A stretch of 64,000 nucleotides of DNA from Tipula vernalis (taxonomy: Eukaryota; Arthropoda; Insecta; Diptera; Tipulidae). Made by a program: the position numbers and the translations under genes. The notes beneath the pieces are model-generated. The model saw only the letters and a program-made list of their open reading frames with translations, had not been told where the DNA came from and searched no databases. This document shows positions 11,302-20,776 of the stretch, in pieces. The stretch spans positions 274,648,177 through 274,712,176 of the forward strand of contig OY282560.1 of assembly GCA_958295665.1 (NCBI GenBank), given 5' to 3'. Every line of letters starts with the position of its first letter. Position 1 is the stretch's first letter.

Positions 11302-13404
11302 ATGAATACAAAACGACGTAACTTACGGAAGAAACTTATAAAGTTAAAAACGATACAACGTACTGTGTGCATTATCCCTGAAAATATTATTAGACACAAA
11401 TTTTTCGAGCGTATACACAACCTAACTGATATAAACTTACATGCAGAAGAAGAGGGAATATTGAAAAAAGGTCTCAAACACAACCTAAAGCCTACGAACA
11501 ACAAAAAGCAATACATTAAACATTTATTGGAAATTGAAAACGCAATAGTCAGAACAAACAAAGAACATCAAGATGATATTAGAACTTTGGTAATTAATGA
11601 AATGGCTAAAAACCACAATACAACAAGAAAGCAGAAACATGACACAATGACGCCCGTGATCATTAATAACATTAAAAATAAGTTATCTGACAACGACGCG
11701 TTAATTACCAAAGCTGACAAAGGCAATACTGTCGTAATAATGTATCGAGCTGCGTATGATCAAAAAATCAATGAATATATCACCAGCAACAACATCATCA
11801 GAGCTACAAACGACCCTACTAGAATTTACCATAAAGAAATCAACAAAGTAATCAATAAATCTACTTCAATTCTCAATAATCATCAAATTTTTTACAACAA
11901 AATGATCAAGCCGTCTGCTCCTATAATAACGGGATTACCTAAAATACATAAAGAAAACATACCCATTCGCCCGTTAATTAATTTCACCACTTCACCGTCA
12001 TATAAAATAGCTAAATTTCTTAATAGTTGGCTAACACGTAACATCAAGTTGGAAAACGATATGTCTGTCAAAAACAATATGGAACTAGTGGACAAAATAC
12101 AATCCATCATCATTCCACACGGGGCTAAACTAGCTTCCTTCGATGTCACAAATATGTACACGAATATACCGGTCACGGAGACGATCGCCATCATCCGTAA
12201 CGTATTATTAAAAAATCATTTCGATAACAGAATAATTTTAGAGGTTATTGAGTTACTGGAAGTAATAACAAAACAAAATTACTTTCAACACAACAGCTCA
12301 TTTTATATACAAATGGATGGCCTACCAATGGGAAGCCCACTATCGGGTACACTGGCAAACATTTATTTAAATTATTTTGAGCAGACATTCATCAACAACG
12401 AATGCAATCCCTTAAGCAAAAACATCTTATACTGGTACAGGTATGTCGACGATATATTATTATTGTTCAAAGGCACACACAGACAACTGGGCAGTCTACT
12501 CAATTACATCAACAACATACACAGAAATATTAAATTCACTCTTGAAATTGAAACCAACAAAACAATTAACTTCCTTGATTTAACAATTTCCAACACAGAT
12601 AATAAACACAATTTCAAGATCTACCGTAAGCCTACACAAACAGACCACACCATTCACAATTCTTCAGATCATCCACCACAATTTAAAATAGCAGCATACA
12701 AACACATGTTACATAGACTCAACAATATCCAGATGAGTATTGAAAATTACAATGAAGAATTCAACACAATACGTCATATCGCTACACAAAATGGATTCAG
12801 TATTACTTTAATCAACCGACTTAATGTTAAAATAGTAAACAAAATACAATTACGTAACTTAACTTCTTTCTACACAGATAGCGATCACAACAACAAAAAC
12901 TATATCCCAGTTGAATACAACTCTAACACCAGCTACGTAATGCAGAAAATTTTCAATACATTTAACTACACCCTCGCATACACAACTAAACACAAGATAC
13001 AACAGAAACTACAATCACATAACAACAACAAATATGATTGTGGCATTTACAAATTAATATGCAACGACTGTCCTAAGTTTTACATTGGGCAAACTGGCCG
13101 ATCGTTTGCAACGCGTTTTTCCGAGCACACACACGAAATAAGGAATACACACACTGGAACTTTTCAAACCAAGAATATCAGATCCAATTTCTCTCTCCAT
13201 ATTATTAATGAAAAACACACATACACTGACATAAACAACAATTTGAAAATTTTACACAAACTACCTAAAGGCAATAATATGAACCGTTTAGAAGAGTTGG
13301 AAATTTACAGACATCGCAACAATCCACTACTACTCAACGACAAAATCAATTCCAAAACAAACAAAATTTATGATTTATTACTAAACAATGGATACAATGG
13401 ATAG
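11302..13404 (+). CDS. Penelope-like element protein: reverse transcriptase plus GIY-YIG endonuclease
   Basis: An uninterrupted 700-codon frame encodes both domains of a Penelope-like element. The RT core includes ITKADKGNTVVI (about 136-147), GLPKIHK (211-217), RPLINFTTSP, ASFDVTNMYTNIP (Asp 281), LPMGSPLSGTLANIYL and the catalytic YVDD (381-384). The C-terminal endonuclease has GIYKLICNDC (581-590), YIGQTGR (594-600) and SEH, the GIY-YIG core used to nick target DNA. The first ATG shown is only 15 bases after the gap, so the true start may be upstream. Having no stop over 2.1 kb, amid decayed elements, suggests a young and possibly active copy. The frame ends with NKIYDLLLNNGYNG. Confidence 0.95.
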   Translation: MNTKRRNLRKKLIKLKTIQRTVCIIPENIIRHKFFERIHNLTDINLHAEEEGILKKGLKHNLKPTNNKKQYIKHLLEIENAIVRTNKEHQDDIRTLVINEMAKNHNTTRKQKHDTMTPVIINNIKNKLSDNDALITKADKGNTVVIMYRAAYDQKINEYITSNNIIRATNDPTRIYHKEINKVINKSTSILNNHQIFYNKMIKPSAPIITGLPKIHKENIPIRPLINFTTSPSYKIAKFLNSWLTRNIKLENDMSVKNNMELVDKIQSIIIPHGAKLASFDVTNMYTNIPVTETIAIIRNVLLKNHFDNRIILEVIELLEVITKQNYFQHNSSFYIQMDGLPMGSPLSGTLANIYLNYFEQTFINNECNPLSKNILYWYRYVDDILLLFKGTHRQLGSLLNYINNIHRNIKFTLEIETNKTINFLDLTISNTDNKHNFKIYRKPTQTDHTIHNSSDHPPQFKIAAYKHMLHRLNNIQMSIENYNEEFNTIRHIATQNGFSITLINRLNVKIVNKIQLRNLTSFYTDSDHNNKNYIPVEYNSNTSYVMQKIFNTFNYTLAYTTKHKIQQKLQSHNNNKYDCGIYKLICNDCPKFYIGQTGRSFATRFSEHTHEIRNTHTGTFQTKNIRSNFSLHIINEKHTYTDINNNLKILHKLPKGNNMNRLEELEIYRHRNNPLLLNDKINSKTNKIYDLLLNNGYNG

Positions 13405-13470
13405 AATGGCCGCACTACGTCATGTACTTAACAATAAATAATCATATAATTTTTATTATTTTTTATTTTT

Positions 13471-13501
<31 letters not shown>

Positions 13502-13816
13502 GACATTGAATTTAGTGTAGTAATGGGATCTGATGAAGGAAGAAATTTCCGAAACTAGTCTCCATAGTAAATAAAAAAATTTTTTAAAATTATTAAAATT
13601 ATCACTATAAGATATTTTACTACCAATTTGTGTTTTTTTAGAATCGTATAAATTAGAAAATTTTATTTTGCTTGTTTTTTTGTGCTTGTAATTAAAAAAA
13701 ATTTTTTTAACCATATATTGTTATATAAAAACCATTAATAAAATGTAAAATTTTTAAAAAACCACCGTTTTTTAAACTATAATATACAGTGATAAAAGCC
13801 ACGGCACCTGATAAAA
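13405..13816 (+). other. 3' untranslated tail of the Penelope-like element and AT-rich junction
   Basis: After the stop comes an AATAAATAAT string, a T-rich run (13453-13500), then the ribozyme-like motif listed separately, then A/T-rich sequence to the next gypsy fragment. The exact element end and target duplication are not clear. Confidence 0.6.
13530..13569 (+). ncRNA. Hammerhead ribozyme-like motif of the Penelope-like element
   Basis: CTGATGA at 13530-13536 and GAAAC at 13551-13555 form the two conserved core strands. Between them GGAA (13538-13541) can pair with TTCC (13547-13550) as stem II, with one extra A at 13537. After GAA, ACTA (13553-13556) can pair with TAGT (13564-13568 region) as stem III around a GTCTCCA loop, followed by A 13569 as the base at the cleavage site. 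Hammerhead motifs are known in the terminal repeats of Penelope-like elements. Stem I pairing is weak by eye, so self-cleavage is not certain. Confidence 0.7.
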
Positions 13817-14293
13817 ATGGATAAATGCCATCTTTATAATATGTCTTTTAATGTTACAAAGGAAAAGCGAAAGTACGTATTCAGCATCAAAGACGGTTTC
13901 TCTAAATATGTCTGGTTAAAGCCGGTTAAAACTGTAGAGTCTAGAGAAACAGCGAATGCTTTTATAGAATTTATGTTTTGCTACGGGAAACCTAGATGGT
14001 TGATAACGGATAGAGGTAGCAGTTTTATAGGAATAGTATTTAAAAGGTTATGCGAGTCTTATAACATTATGTTAATTAATGTTGCTTCTCAAACCCCAAG
14101 AGCGAACGGTCAGGTAGAAGCTATTAATAGGCAAATTTTATTAGGATTAAAAACGATGACGACAAACATAAGTTGCGATGATTGGGATAACGTATTGTTA
14201 CAGGTGCAGTGGTCTATTAACAATTCGGTTCATAGTGTAACCAAACAAACTCCAGCTTATGTTATTCTGTGCTCAAAAGGCAAAACAGCTTAA
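13817..14293 (+). pseudogene. pol: Second Ty3/gypsy integrase, core part
   Basis: The frame includes YVFSIKDGFSKYVWLKPVKT (first Asp), PRWLITDRGSSFIG (second Asp), TPRANGQVEAINRQIL (Glu), then DDWDNVLLQVQWSINNSV. This is a Ty3/gypsy integrase core, nearest in style to mdg3/micropia-type elements. The frame ends where a small inverted-repeat element begins. No RT, LTR or gag of this element is present, so it is an orphan 3' pol fragment, joined at its left to the Penelope tail. Confidence 0.88.
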
Positions 14294-14508
14294 GTCGACT
14301 TAAGACAAAAAATATTTTCAATATTCAACGTTTTATAGCCGTCCTTTAACTCCACTAAACTTGAATTAAGTAGTAATGCCTTGTGGCCAAGAGCGGTGGG
14401 CGCAAGCCGTAGCTGCTTTTTTGTCGTCATAAGTGGAAAATGAATTTAAAATACAACTATTTCTACCTCTCTAGAAAAATTATCAAATTTGATTTAGGCT
14501 GTTTTACC
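14280..14508. mobile_element. Short inverted-repeat element inside the gypsy integrase
   Basis: The left end GGCAAAACAGCTTAAGTC (from about 14279) and the reverse complement of the right end, GGTAAAACAGCCTAAATC (to about 14508), match at 15 of 18 bases. About 190 bp of non-coding sequence lies between. Integrase similarity stops at the left edge and resumes soon after the right edge. The left inverted repeat contains a perfect 16-bp palindrome CTTAAGTCGACTTAAG (14289-14304). No clean target duplication was seen. Confidence 0.6.
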
Positions 14509-14521
14509 TATATCTGGGTAT

Positions 14522-14722
14522 ATGCCGGCTGGGCCCCATGACAATCCTTTAACAGACGAGATTAACCGCATAATTGAAGAAATCGGAAACACATTGATAG
14601 TTAATTTGGACGAAATTTCAAATCTTATCTATAGAGATCAAGAAAAACAGAAAAAGTACTATGATAGCAAGAGACGGGAAGGTGAAAAATTTATGGTAGG
14701 TGATTTGGTGATGGTACGTTGA
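14522..14722 (+). pseudogene. pol: Integrase C-terminal fragment of the second gypsy element
   Basis: NPLTDEINRIIEEIG then DQEKQKKYYDSKRREGEKFMVGDLVMVR is the familiar segment after the catalytic core of gypsy integrases (charged helix, KKYYDSKR, then GDLVMV). It follows the core after the small inverted-repeat element and ends at TGA 14720-14722, where a 108-bp repeat array starts. Confidence 0.8.
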
Positions 14723-15160
14723 GAAATAGGCAAGTTCCATTATAGGCAAGTTCCATTATACTTGGCCATATTCCAGAAATTCCTCCAAAAATCATTTTAG
14801 AATCCCATTTCCAACTTACATGTCGAATTTCATCATAATCGGTTGATAAATAGACAAGTTCCCTCATACTTTCCCTTACTCCAGAACTTGATACAAAAAT
14901 CATTTTAGAATCCCATTTCGAATGTGCAAGCCGGATTTCATCATAATTGATTAAAAAATAGGCAAGTTGCATAGAATAGAATCCCATTTCCAATGCATAT
15001 GCCAAATTTCACTATAAGTGGTTGAGAAATAGACAAGTTCCATCGCACTTGACCATATTCCAGAACTTGATCCAAAAATCATTTTAGAATCCCATTTCCA
15101 ACTTGGCAAAAAAAATTCAAAATCGGGCATTCCGTTCTCGAGATACCATGGGTACAGATA
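14722..15160. repeat. 108-bp tandem repeat, locus C (about 4 diverged copies)
   Basis: The segment TTTTAGAATCCCATTT recurs at a spacing of 108 bp (about 14795 and 14903) and again at about 15082 after a shortened unit. The unit text (CAAGTTCC, CTTGGCCATATTCCAGAA, AAATCATTTTAGAATCCCAT, AATTTCATCATAATCGGTTG) is the same family as the arrays at 42.8-45.4 kb (opposite orientation) and 58.3-58.5 kb. Here it borders gypsy integrase on the left and a T-rich tail on the right. Confidence 0.85.
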
Positions 15161-15296
15161 TCCAGACAGGACGGATGGACATTTTTTTTTTTTTTTGCTT
15201 TTTTAGACTTTCACAACGTCGAGAAAATTGGTTTTGGACCAACCAAATTGTTGATCATTTTTGACAGGATTTCAATACTTAGCCCGAAGTAATAAG
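15161..15296. other. Tail next to the 108-bp repeats
   Basis: This contains TCTCGAGATACCATGG, GACAGGACGGATGGAC, a T run and a further 70 bp. No gene is seen. It may be the tail of the element that carried the 108-bp repeats. Confidence 0.35.
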
Positions 15297-15405
15297 CGTA
15301 TCGACAATCGACACGACTCTGTTGTTGCCTTTTCGTTTTTAATATTGTTAATATTAAATGAAAAAAAAGGAGAAGCAACAGGGTCGTCTCGATTGTCCAT
15401 CAATA
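15297..15405. mobile_element. Small inverted-repeat element (ATCGACAATCGACACGA family)
   Basis: ATCGACAATCGACACGACTC at the left and the reverse complement of GTCGTCTCGATTGTCCAT at the right form imperfect arms of about 35 bp around an AT-rich core. The arms match the arms of the element at 56491-56616, so the two are copies of one family in this window. Confidence 0.7.
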
Positions 15406-15669
15406 TTTATAGACTAGTTCTAATAATTGTGTTTAAATCCTGTGATTCAAGAATAGCGTTACTCAAGTCGCAAGCGGAAATGTTAAGCTATTGTACGATG
15501 AACGAGTTTACTACATACGAAATCCGAAAATTCAGCGACAAACAATAAAATTGACAATAAATAAGGAATCTATTTATTTAAGAAGCCAAAGCCCTGTACC
15601 GATAGAGTTTGTTCAAAGGTAAGTTGTTCTTGTCATTAAAAATTTAAAGTAAATAATTTGGCGTTTATT

Positions 15670-16436
15670 TCACGGAAATTGGAATAAATGTTCAAAACCA
15701 AATGAATCAATTGAATTATCATCATCGAATGGCGGCGGCACATGATCTTCACTATCCAATACCCATTTCACCCGATAAATATTCGCCCGAATGTTGTGAA
15801 ACGTACGTAGTGCCCAAACGAAATACAAATGTAAAAAATATCCTGAAATAAAATAAACTTTACAACTTCGATAAAATTGATTTGGAATAGTTAATTTAAA
15901 TATTTACCTGAGTACATAGTAACTCCCTGTATAATCAGTGATTTAGCTGGAAAGCTAACGTTATCTTGTTCGACTATGTGATCGAATAAATCAAGTGATT
16001 GGCTTAAATTACAAAATACCATGATCGTAATTGAGCTAAAGTTTAATAAATCTCTTGCAATCCTCCACAAATATTCCTTATTTTTATAAACTCGGATTAA
16101 TTTTGTCTTTATATTGTGGACGGAAACCGTACCATCGATTTGCACCTTATTACATATTTCGCAAACTTTACTTTTTCGTTTGTAATGCCAAATCTTCATA
16201 CACTTTCGATGAATGTAGCCCATTGTGCCTTTACAATCGCATGGTGTTACTATCAGATCTTCATTACTATCAAGGCGACAAATACGGCATGTTGGTAAAG
16301 GAGCCGGCGGTTCAATACTATCATCCGAAGTTTTCAGTTTTAAAACCGTGTTTGTCGTATCATCAATTTTTGGATCACGTACTAATTGATATAACCGTAT
16401 TGCTTGTTGCGCGTTTATTAAACTAGTTGTCCCCAT
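15670..16436 (-). CDS. MARCH-type RING-CH E3 ubiquitin ligase, two exons
   Basis: Exon 1 is 16436-15908 and exon 2 is 15842-15670, with a 65-bp intron (15907-15843) that starts GTAAAT and ends TTTATTTCAG. The joined frame is 234 codons including TGA. The RING-CH finger has the C4HC3 pattern: C50, C53, C66, C68, H76, C79, C92, C95, with W at HRKCMKIW. Two hydrophobic segments follow (about 130-150 and 166-190, the second crossing the splice site), as in membrane-bound MARCH2/3-like ligases that ubiquitinate membrane cargo. AATAAA overlaps the stop. It is the only intact-looking cellular gene here. The start is the first ATG of the open frame; the orthologue is not resolved. Confidence 0.9.
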
Positions 16437-16439
16437 TTT

Positions 16440-17093
16440 AATTGTCTTTTATTAAACTACGGGAAATTTTGAAGTTCAAACCAAAAATATTAATATAAAA
16501 TAATTAAATTCAGGTTTTGCTTTTGCTAAACCATTTTGAGAATTAAATCTGTCACCTCATCAAACAACGTAAAATAAATAACAAAACTACAGGGGCTACT
16601 AAATTCATATGAATTTGAAAAGAATTTTTTTACATCAATTCGAGTTAACCAAGTGTTTTATTCGACTTTTGGTGTTTTAAGAAATATCTAAGCCTAACAA
16701 TACGGATAACAAGCACGACAAATGTATTATGTACTTCTGAAAAATACAGAGGGTTCCAAGACGAATTCAATGCTAGAATTTCTTAAGGCCTAATAATCAG
16801 AGGTATGCAAAATTATTTCTGATAAATGGCCATGAAGCTTGCCGGTTTTTGAGCGCTTTTCATGACGTTGCGTACTGTTTTGCTCGAAAAGTTGGCAATT
16901 CCTTGTCGAATGTTGCAAATTTTAAATTAATTTCAATTTATGTTTTAGATATTTTGCAACTGGTAGTTCTTTCCAAACGTAGCATTTTCCGAATTGTGTT
17001 TCCGCTGACGACGGAAAACATCTACTTATTCGCAAGCCTTTAAATTCTTTTCCTCATATTTTTAGTGCAAGAAAACTTTCTCTGTTGTCCTCA
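16440..17093. other. Upstream region of the MARCH gene, no gene seen
   Basis: This is about 650 bp of mostly AT-rich sequence with a short open frame at 16849-17043 that resembles nothing I know. It probably includes the MARCH promoter, but I could not point to a TATA box or initiator with confidence. Confidence 0.45.
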
Positions 17094-17576
17094 TGGCTTC
17101 TTCTTATAAATTTACATTTGTTGATGTAGGTGCACGAGATAGGTTCAGGCGACGAAAATATTTTCGCCAATAACAATTTTGGCAAAAGGCTGCAAAATAA
17201 TTTATTAAAGTTACCTGTTATTGAACCAGATTCTCTACCTATCGTTTTAATAGGAGGCGTAGCGTTTTAATTGACAAAAAATTGTATGAGGTTATATATA
17301 ACCCTAAGGGTATACCCTAGTTGTCACAAAAAACGTGATAAAAATCATAAAATTTTTAATTATCAATTATCGAGAGCTTATCAAACTGTGGAGTGTGCCT
17401 TCAGTATTTTAAATTCACGTTGGAGACAATTTAAAAGACCGTTTCAAGCCAGTCTAAGAAAGGTAGACAAAATAATCGAAGCGACGGCCATACTTCAAAA
17501 CTACTTAAAAATACAAAGTATCCAGCAACAAGTAAATGAATTTGGTGCAACGAATTTTGGTGATGGAGATAATTAA
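17094..17576 (+). pseudogene. PIF/Harbinger transposase, decayed (copy 1)
   Basis: The text SSYKFTFVDVGA is the first catalytic-Asp block of DDE_Tnp_4 transposases. After a frameshift comes ENIFANNNFGKRLQ, then LPIVLIGGVAF where the family has a GDxAF-type block, so the second Asp is gone. A TAA follows at about 17269. The frame then reads KIFNYQLSRAYQTVECAFSILNSRWRQFKRP with the Glu block, and EATAILQNYLK. Frameshift, stop and lost catalytic residue show it is dead. A second, C-terminal Harbinger piece lies at 19.6 kb. Confidence 0.85.
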
Positions 17577-17698
17577 CTTTTAGATTTACGGAAATCTACT
17601 ACACGAAGTACAAAAGAAGCTGTTCAAATCTGCGTTATTGAATGATTTTGCTAATCTATTAATTGGGTTATTATCGCCATAATTGGAGGAATGATGTT

Positions 17699-18040
17699 CT
17701 AGCGCCAAAAATCGGTGATTATGCAATGCGTAACACTTGGAACATTTTTAGAGATGTTTTCCAATACATAAGCTGAATCGATGTGGCCAACTAAGACGTT
17801 TCCGATAAAAGCAACATCCAGAATAAGACGTATGTTTTCAAGGGTGCAAATTTTAAAATCTTTGCACCTTGTTGAACGTGGTGGTAAGTGAGCCACCTTT
17901 TTATAGAAAGGTACGTTATAGTCATATTCCCAGCCAGTTTTTTTTTAACAGGAAAATCAACAACTTTTTTGTATGATTTCAATTCTTTTGACGGGCACAT
18001 CGTAGTAAAGATCCCAAACGATTACATCATATTCCACTTT
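17699..18040 (-). pseudogene. Jockey-clade reverse transcriptase, C-terminal end
   Basis: Read on the minus strand: VIVWDLYYDVPVKRIEIIQK, then stops, then WEYDYNVPFYKK, LPPRSTRCKDFKICTLENIR and FIGNVLVGHIDSAYVLENI, NVPSV. The order W.p.y, riE.iQk, Y..R, L..L, fi..ll.g.id, P matches the region after the RT of Jockey-clade elements. It is heavily mutated. With the fragment at 18120-18383 it may be one internally deleted element. Confidence 0.65.
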
Positions 18041-18119
18041 ATAACTTCTTTGTTGAATATTAATTAATTCATGTAACGGCAGCTTGTTTGTTTCCAAACT
18101 TGATTACATCATTTTATTA

Positions 18120-18383
18120 AAGGCCTTACATTTTCAAGTTTTTAGATTTATAACCCGGTCATCGAACCATGGACGATGAATACTTGGTGATATGTTGGAA
18201 ATAGGCATATGAAGTTCAAAACCTTCCAGTAAGAACTTTAAAAAATTTGTCGACATTTTTATTCAGCTTCTTTGCATTTAGAATCTCATTCCAATTCACT
18301 ATTTCTAAATAAACATGCAGACCGGTATGGTTTGTCTTCTTAAAGTTGTATTTGATTTGTTCCAGATGTTCTGATGTTGGCAT
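18120..18383 (-). pseudogene. Jockey-clade fragment between endonuclease and RT
   Basis: The minus strand reads YLEIVNWNEILNAKKLNKNVDKF, then in another frame GFELHMPISNISPSIHRPWFDDRVINLK. This is the link region of Jockey-clade ORF2 (W..il, vd.f, l..f.lh.P, PWF...l..lK). The RT proper is missing between this and the C-terminal piece at 17.7-18.04 kb. Confidence 0.65.
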
Positions 18384-18462
18384 TCAGTCAAGCTGAGATC
18401 ATTTGCTATAAATGGATTGAGTGATTCAATTACTTTAAACCCATTTGCTTCATTGGTGAAGA

Positions 18463-18890
18463 TTGTCAAACTCTGCTGTTGTTTCTGATAAAAATAATTA
18501 TGACAGCAATAAATTTCGTAATTGTGGATGTGATAGTAAAAAGACTTGGTCGCTTGATAATGAAATTTTAGGCAATATATCTAGTCTTACTATTGATAAA
18601 ATTTTGACTACTAATTCAATACTGTTGTCTGATCCGCGGAAGCAATTCCTAATGAATTTGCTAACTTTTTCAGGGTTCAATTCCAACATAATAAAATGTC
18701 CTGCTTATGTTTTATCACCAGTATTGGTTAATTTTATAATTCAAAGTTTTTTTAATGGTACAAACAATTATTATGCATAATTAACGACCAATTGCACTTC
18801 AACCTGTGATTTTAAAAATCATGGAAAAGCCCATGAAATTTCGTATGGATTCGTTTTTAAAGCAACCTAACGTCCTCAAGGCTGTCTCAT
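18463..18890 (+). pseudogene. Possible non-LTR reverse transcriptase N-terminal fragment
   Basis: An open stretch of about 105 codons (GFNSNIIKCPAYVLSPVLVN, FIIQSFFNGTN) is followed after a stop by RPIALQPVILKIMEKPMKFR. The last part resembles the YRPIsLl..l.KilEkl block of non-LTR reverse transcriptases, and the first part may be the preceding helix region. It is diverged and short, so the call is tentative. Confidence 0.45.
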
Positions 18891-19559
18891 GAAAATTAAA
18901 AAGTTGAAAAAGTGTGATCTCACGAGCTCAAAACAGTAGTACCAATTCCTTTTTTTTTTGCTCTTCTTCTTTTTGTCGTTTGCTGGTGAGCAAATGCTCT
19001 TCAAAGAGGATAGACATATTTTTTCTATTCTCTTCAAAAATTTAATTTAATTTAATTTAATTTTTTATTTTATTTATGTAGTTTATGTAGTGTTATGTAT
19101 ATACTCTATATACATACGTGTATTATATACATTTTAATTATAATTATAATTTTAACTCTATTTAATTCAATTTTTAGTGAAATAATATTTAAAGTGTAAG
19201 TGAAAAATTTAAAGTGTTATTTTGGAAAATGCAATCTACCAGGATGCATTTATCAGGCAATGTTTTATATTTATAGATAATGAAATCAAAATTATTGATT
19301 TCTTGATTAAGTGCATGGTTTTAACTTTTATTTGATTGTACATGGATTTTAATTACTAAAATCTAATAATTAGATCGTATTAAAATAGATTTTAACTTGA
19401 ATTGACATACGTCGTAGTTAATTTCATATTTGATTTGATTTTTACGCTACTTGAATGTGTTCTTGTGTTTTGTTTTATGTACAATCGACACAAATACATT
19501 CTTCAAGCTTGATACATAGCAAAACCAACAAAATTTATACATGCCGCTCTTTACACAGA
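18891..19559. other. AT-rich sequence without gene
   Basis: No protein similarity is visible. The stretch contains a TTTAATTTAATTTAATTT repeat at about 19040 and TA-rich runs. Confidence 0.5.
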
Positions 19560-19819
19560 TCTCCTGCGACGGTCGTTTTGCATAATTGGTTAAAAGGTAA
19601 AAACGTTCGAGAGTACATAAGTGGCGATTTGGTGGATCGTGATATTGATGGAACCCAGCGACCTGAAAGATGGCGAACAGAGAAAACCAACGGTATGCAA
19701 GATATTAGGAGAGTAGACTCAAACAATCCAAACCCAAACCCGATGAAATTAGCAATAAATTCAAACAATATCTAAATGAAGTTGATGTACTTTCCTGGAA
19801 GTACACAACAACACAATAA
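19560..19819 (+). pseudogene. Harbinger transposase, C-terminal end (copy 2)
   Basis: SPATVVLHNWLKGKNVREYI continues with GDLVDRDIDGTQRPERWR. After a one-base shift near 19738 comes PDEISNKFKQYLNEVDVLSW and the stop at 19817-19819. In PIF/Harbinger transposases the ATVVLHNyL block is followed by an acidic G..RWR segment and a terminal IR..F..YFN...W tail, which matches. It lies tail to tail with the MADF pseudogene, the arrangement used by two-gene Harbinger elements. Confidence 0.7.
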
Positions 19820-20099
19820 ATTAAAATATCAGAAATGTAAATTGTTTAAAATTTATTGTATAAAAACTTCAAATCGTATCACTAAATTAAAAAAAAATTG
19901 ATTTATTTGTATCATACGTACATAGTTCATTATTGATATTAAATAAAATAAAATATATTTTTAAATTAAATTGTTATGTTTTAAAAAACTTTCCCTTTCT
20001 TCTTTGAGTTGGCTAATATTAAATATTATCGGGGTTTGCTCTATTAGAGGCTAAGTGCTTAATTTTGCCTTTAGCGAATCCATGTAAGAGCCCAGAACA

Positions 20100-20490
20100 C
20101 AAGATTTTTTTTTTTTGGCATCTGCCTTATTAATTTGCGATGTTCTTTCATATTATGGAGTACCTCAATTAGAATTGGCTGGAACTGGTTTTTACTTTTC
20201 CTTATGTCGTTTATTGATTGATGAGATGATTATGGCCGTTCGTAATTTGGATGTGTGATGGAAGTACTAATATTACTCTCTACAGCCGTCTCAGTGTGGT
20301 TGCATACTTCAAGTGTGACATTTGTAGCTACATCTAATGTGTTCAAAAACTGAGATGAATTTACAACTTATAACATATCGTCGGCTGCTTGATTCAAAAA
20401 ATTCTGAAAATCAATTGATGGATTATGAACAGAAGTATGACTAGTGGATGGTGTCAAAGAAAAGCTGCTTTCCGTTGGTTTGAAAAGAAA
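20100..20490 (-). pseudogene. C-terminal part of a MADF-protein pseudogene
   Basis: On the minus strand one frame runs for about 125 codons with only two stops (complement of 20368-20370 and 20230-20232): SSFSLTPSTSHTSVHNPSID, FQNFLNQAADDML, then FLNTLDVATN, SITHPNYERP, then FQPILIEVLHNMKEHRKLIR. The Ser/Thr-rich linker and a terminal helix fit the distal half of MADF proteins. A small inverted-repeat element (20609-20773) separates it from the MADF domain. Confidence 0.55.
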
Positions 20491-20608
20491 ACAAACAATT
20501 AGTTAACAGTTTGATTAAAAAATTTCATGTAAATAAATAAAATATACTTATGTATATAAATATACATATTAGTTCAATGAAAATAAAATATAAAATATTT
20601 GTTATACA

Positions 20609-20773
20609 CCTATTCTCACCTCACCTGATAAATCGAGTTATTTGTTGCCGTTCATTGGCTGTGTGTTTGCCGTTCATTTGACAAAATCATACTTGTGTAT
20701 TCCAAACAGATAAAACTTGTGAATCGACTACGGTGACTCAAGTCACCCAGGTGAGGTGAGAACCATAATAGGT
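20609..20773. mobile_element. Small inverted-repeat element (CCTATTATGGTTCTCACC family)
   Basis: The left end reads ACCTATTCTCACCTCACCT. The reverse complement of the right end reads ACCTATTATGGTTCTCACCT followed by CACCT. The left arm lacks about six bases relative to the right. The same termini occur at 56881-56977. Confidence 0.7.
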
Positions 20774-20776
20774 ATA

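Noticed and set aside
10863..11561. Open frames on both strands across the N gap
   Set aside because: They run through N and are antisense or artefactual relative to BEL integrase and the Penelope protein.
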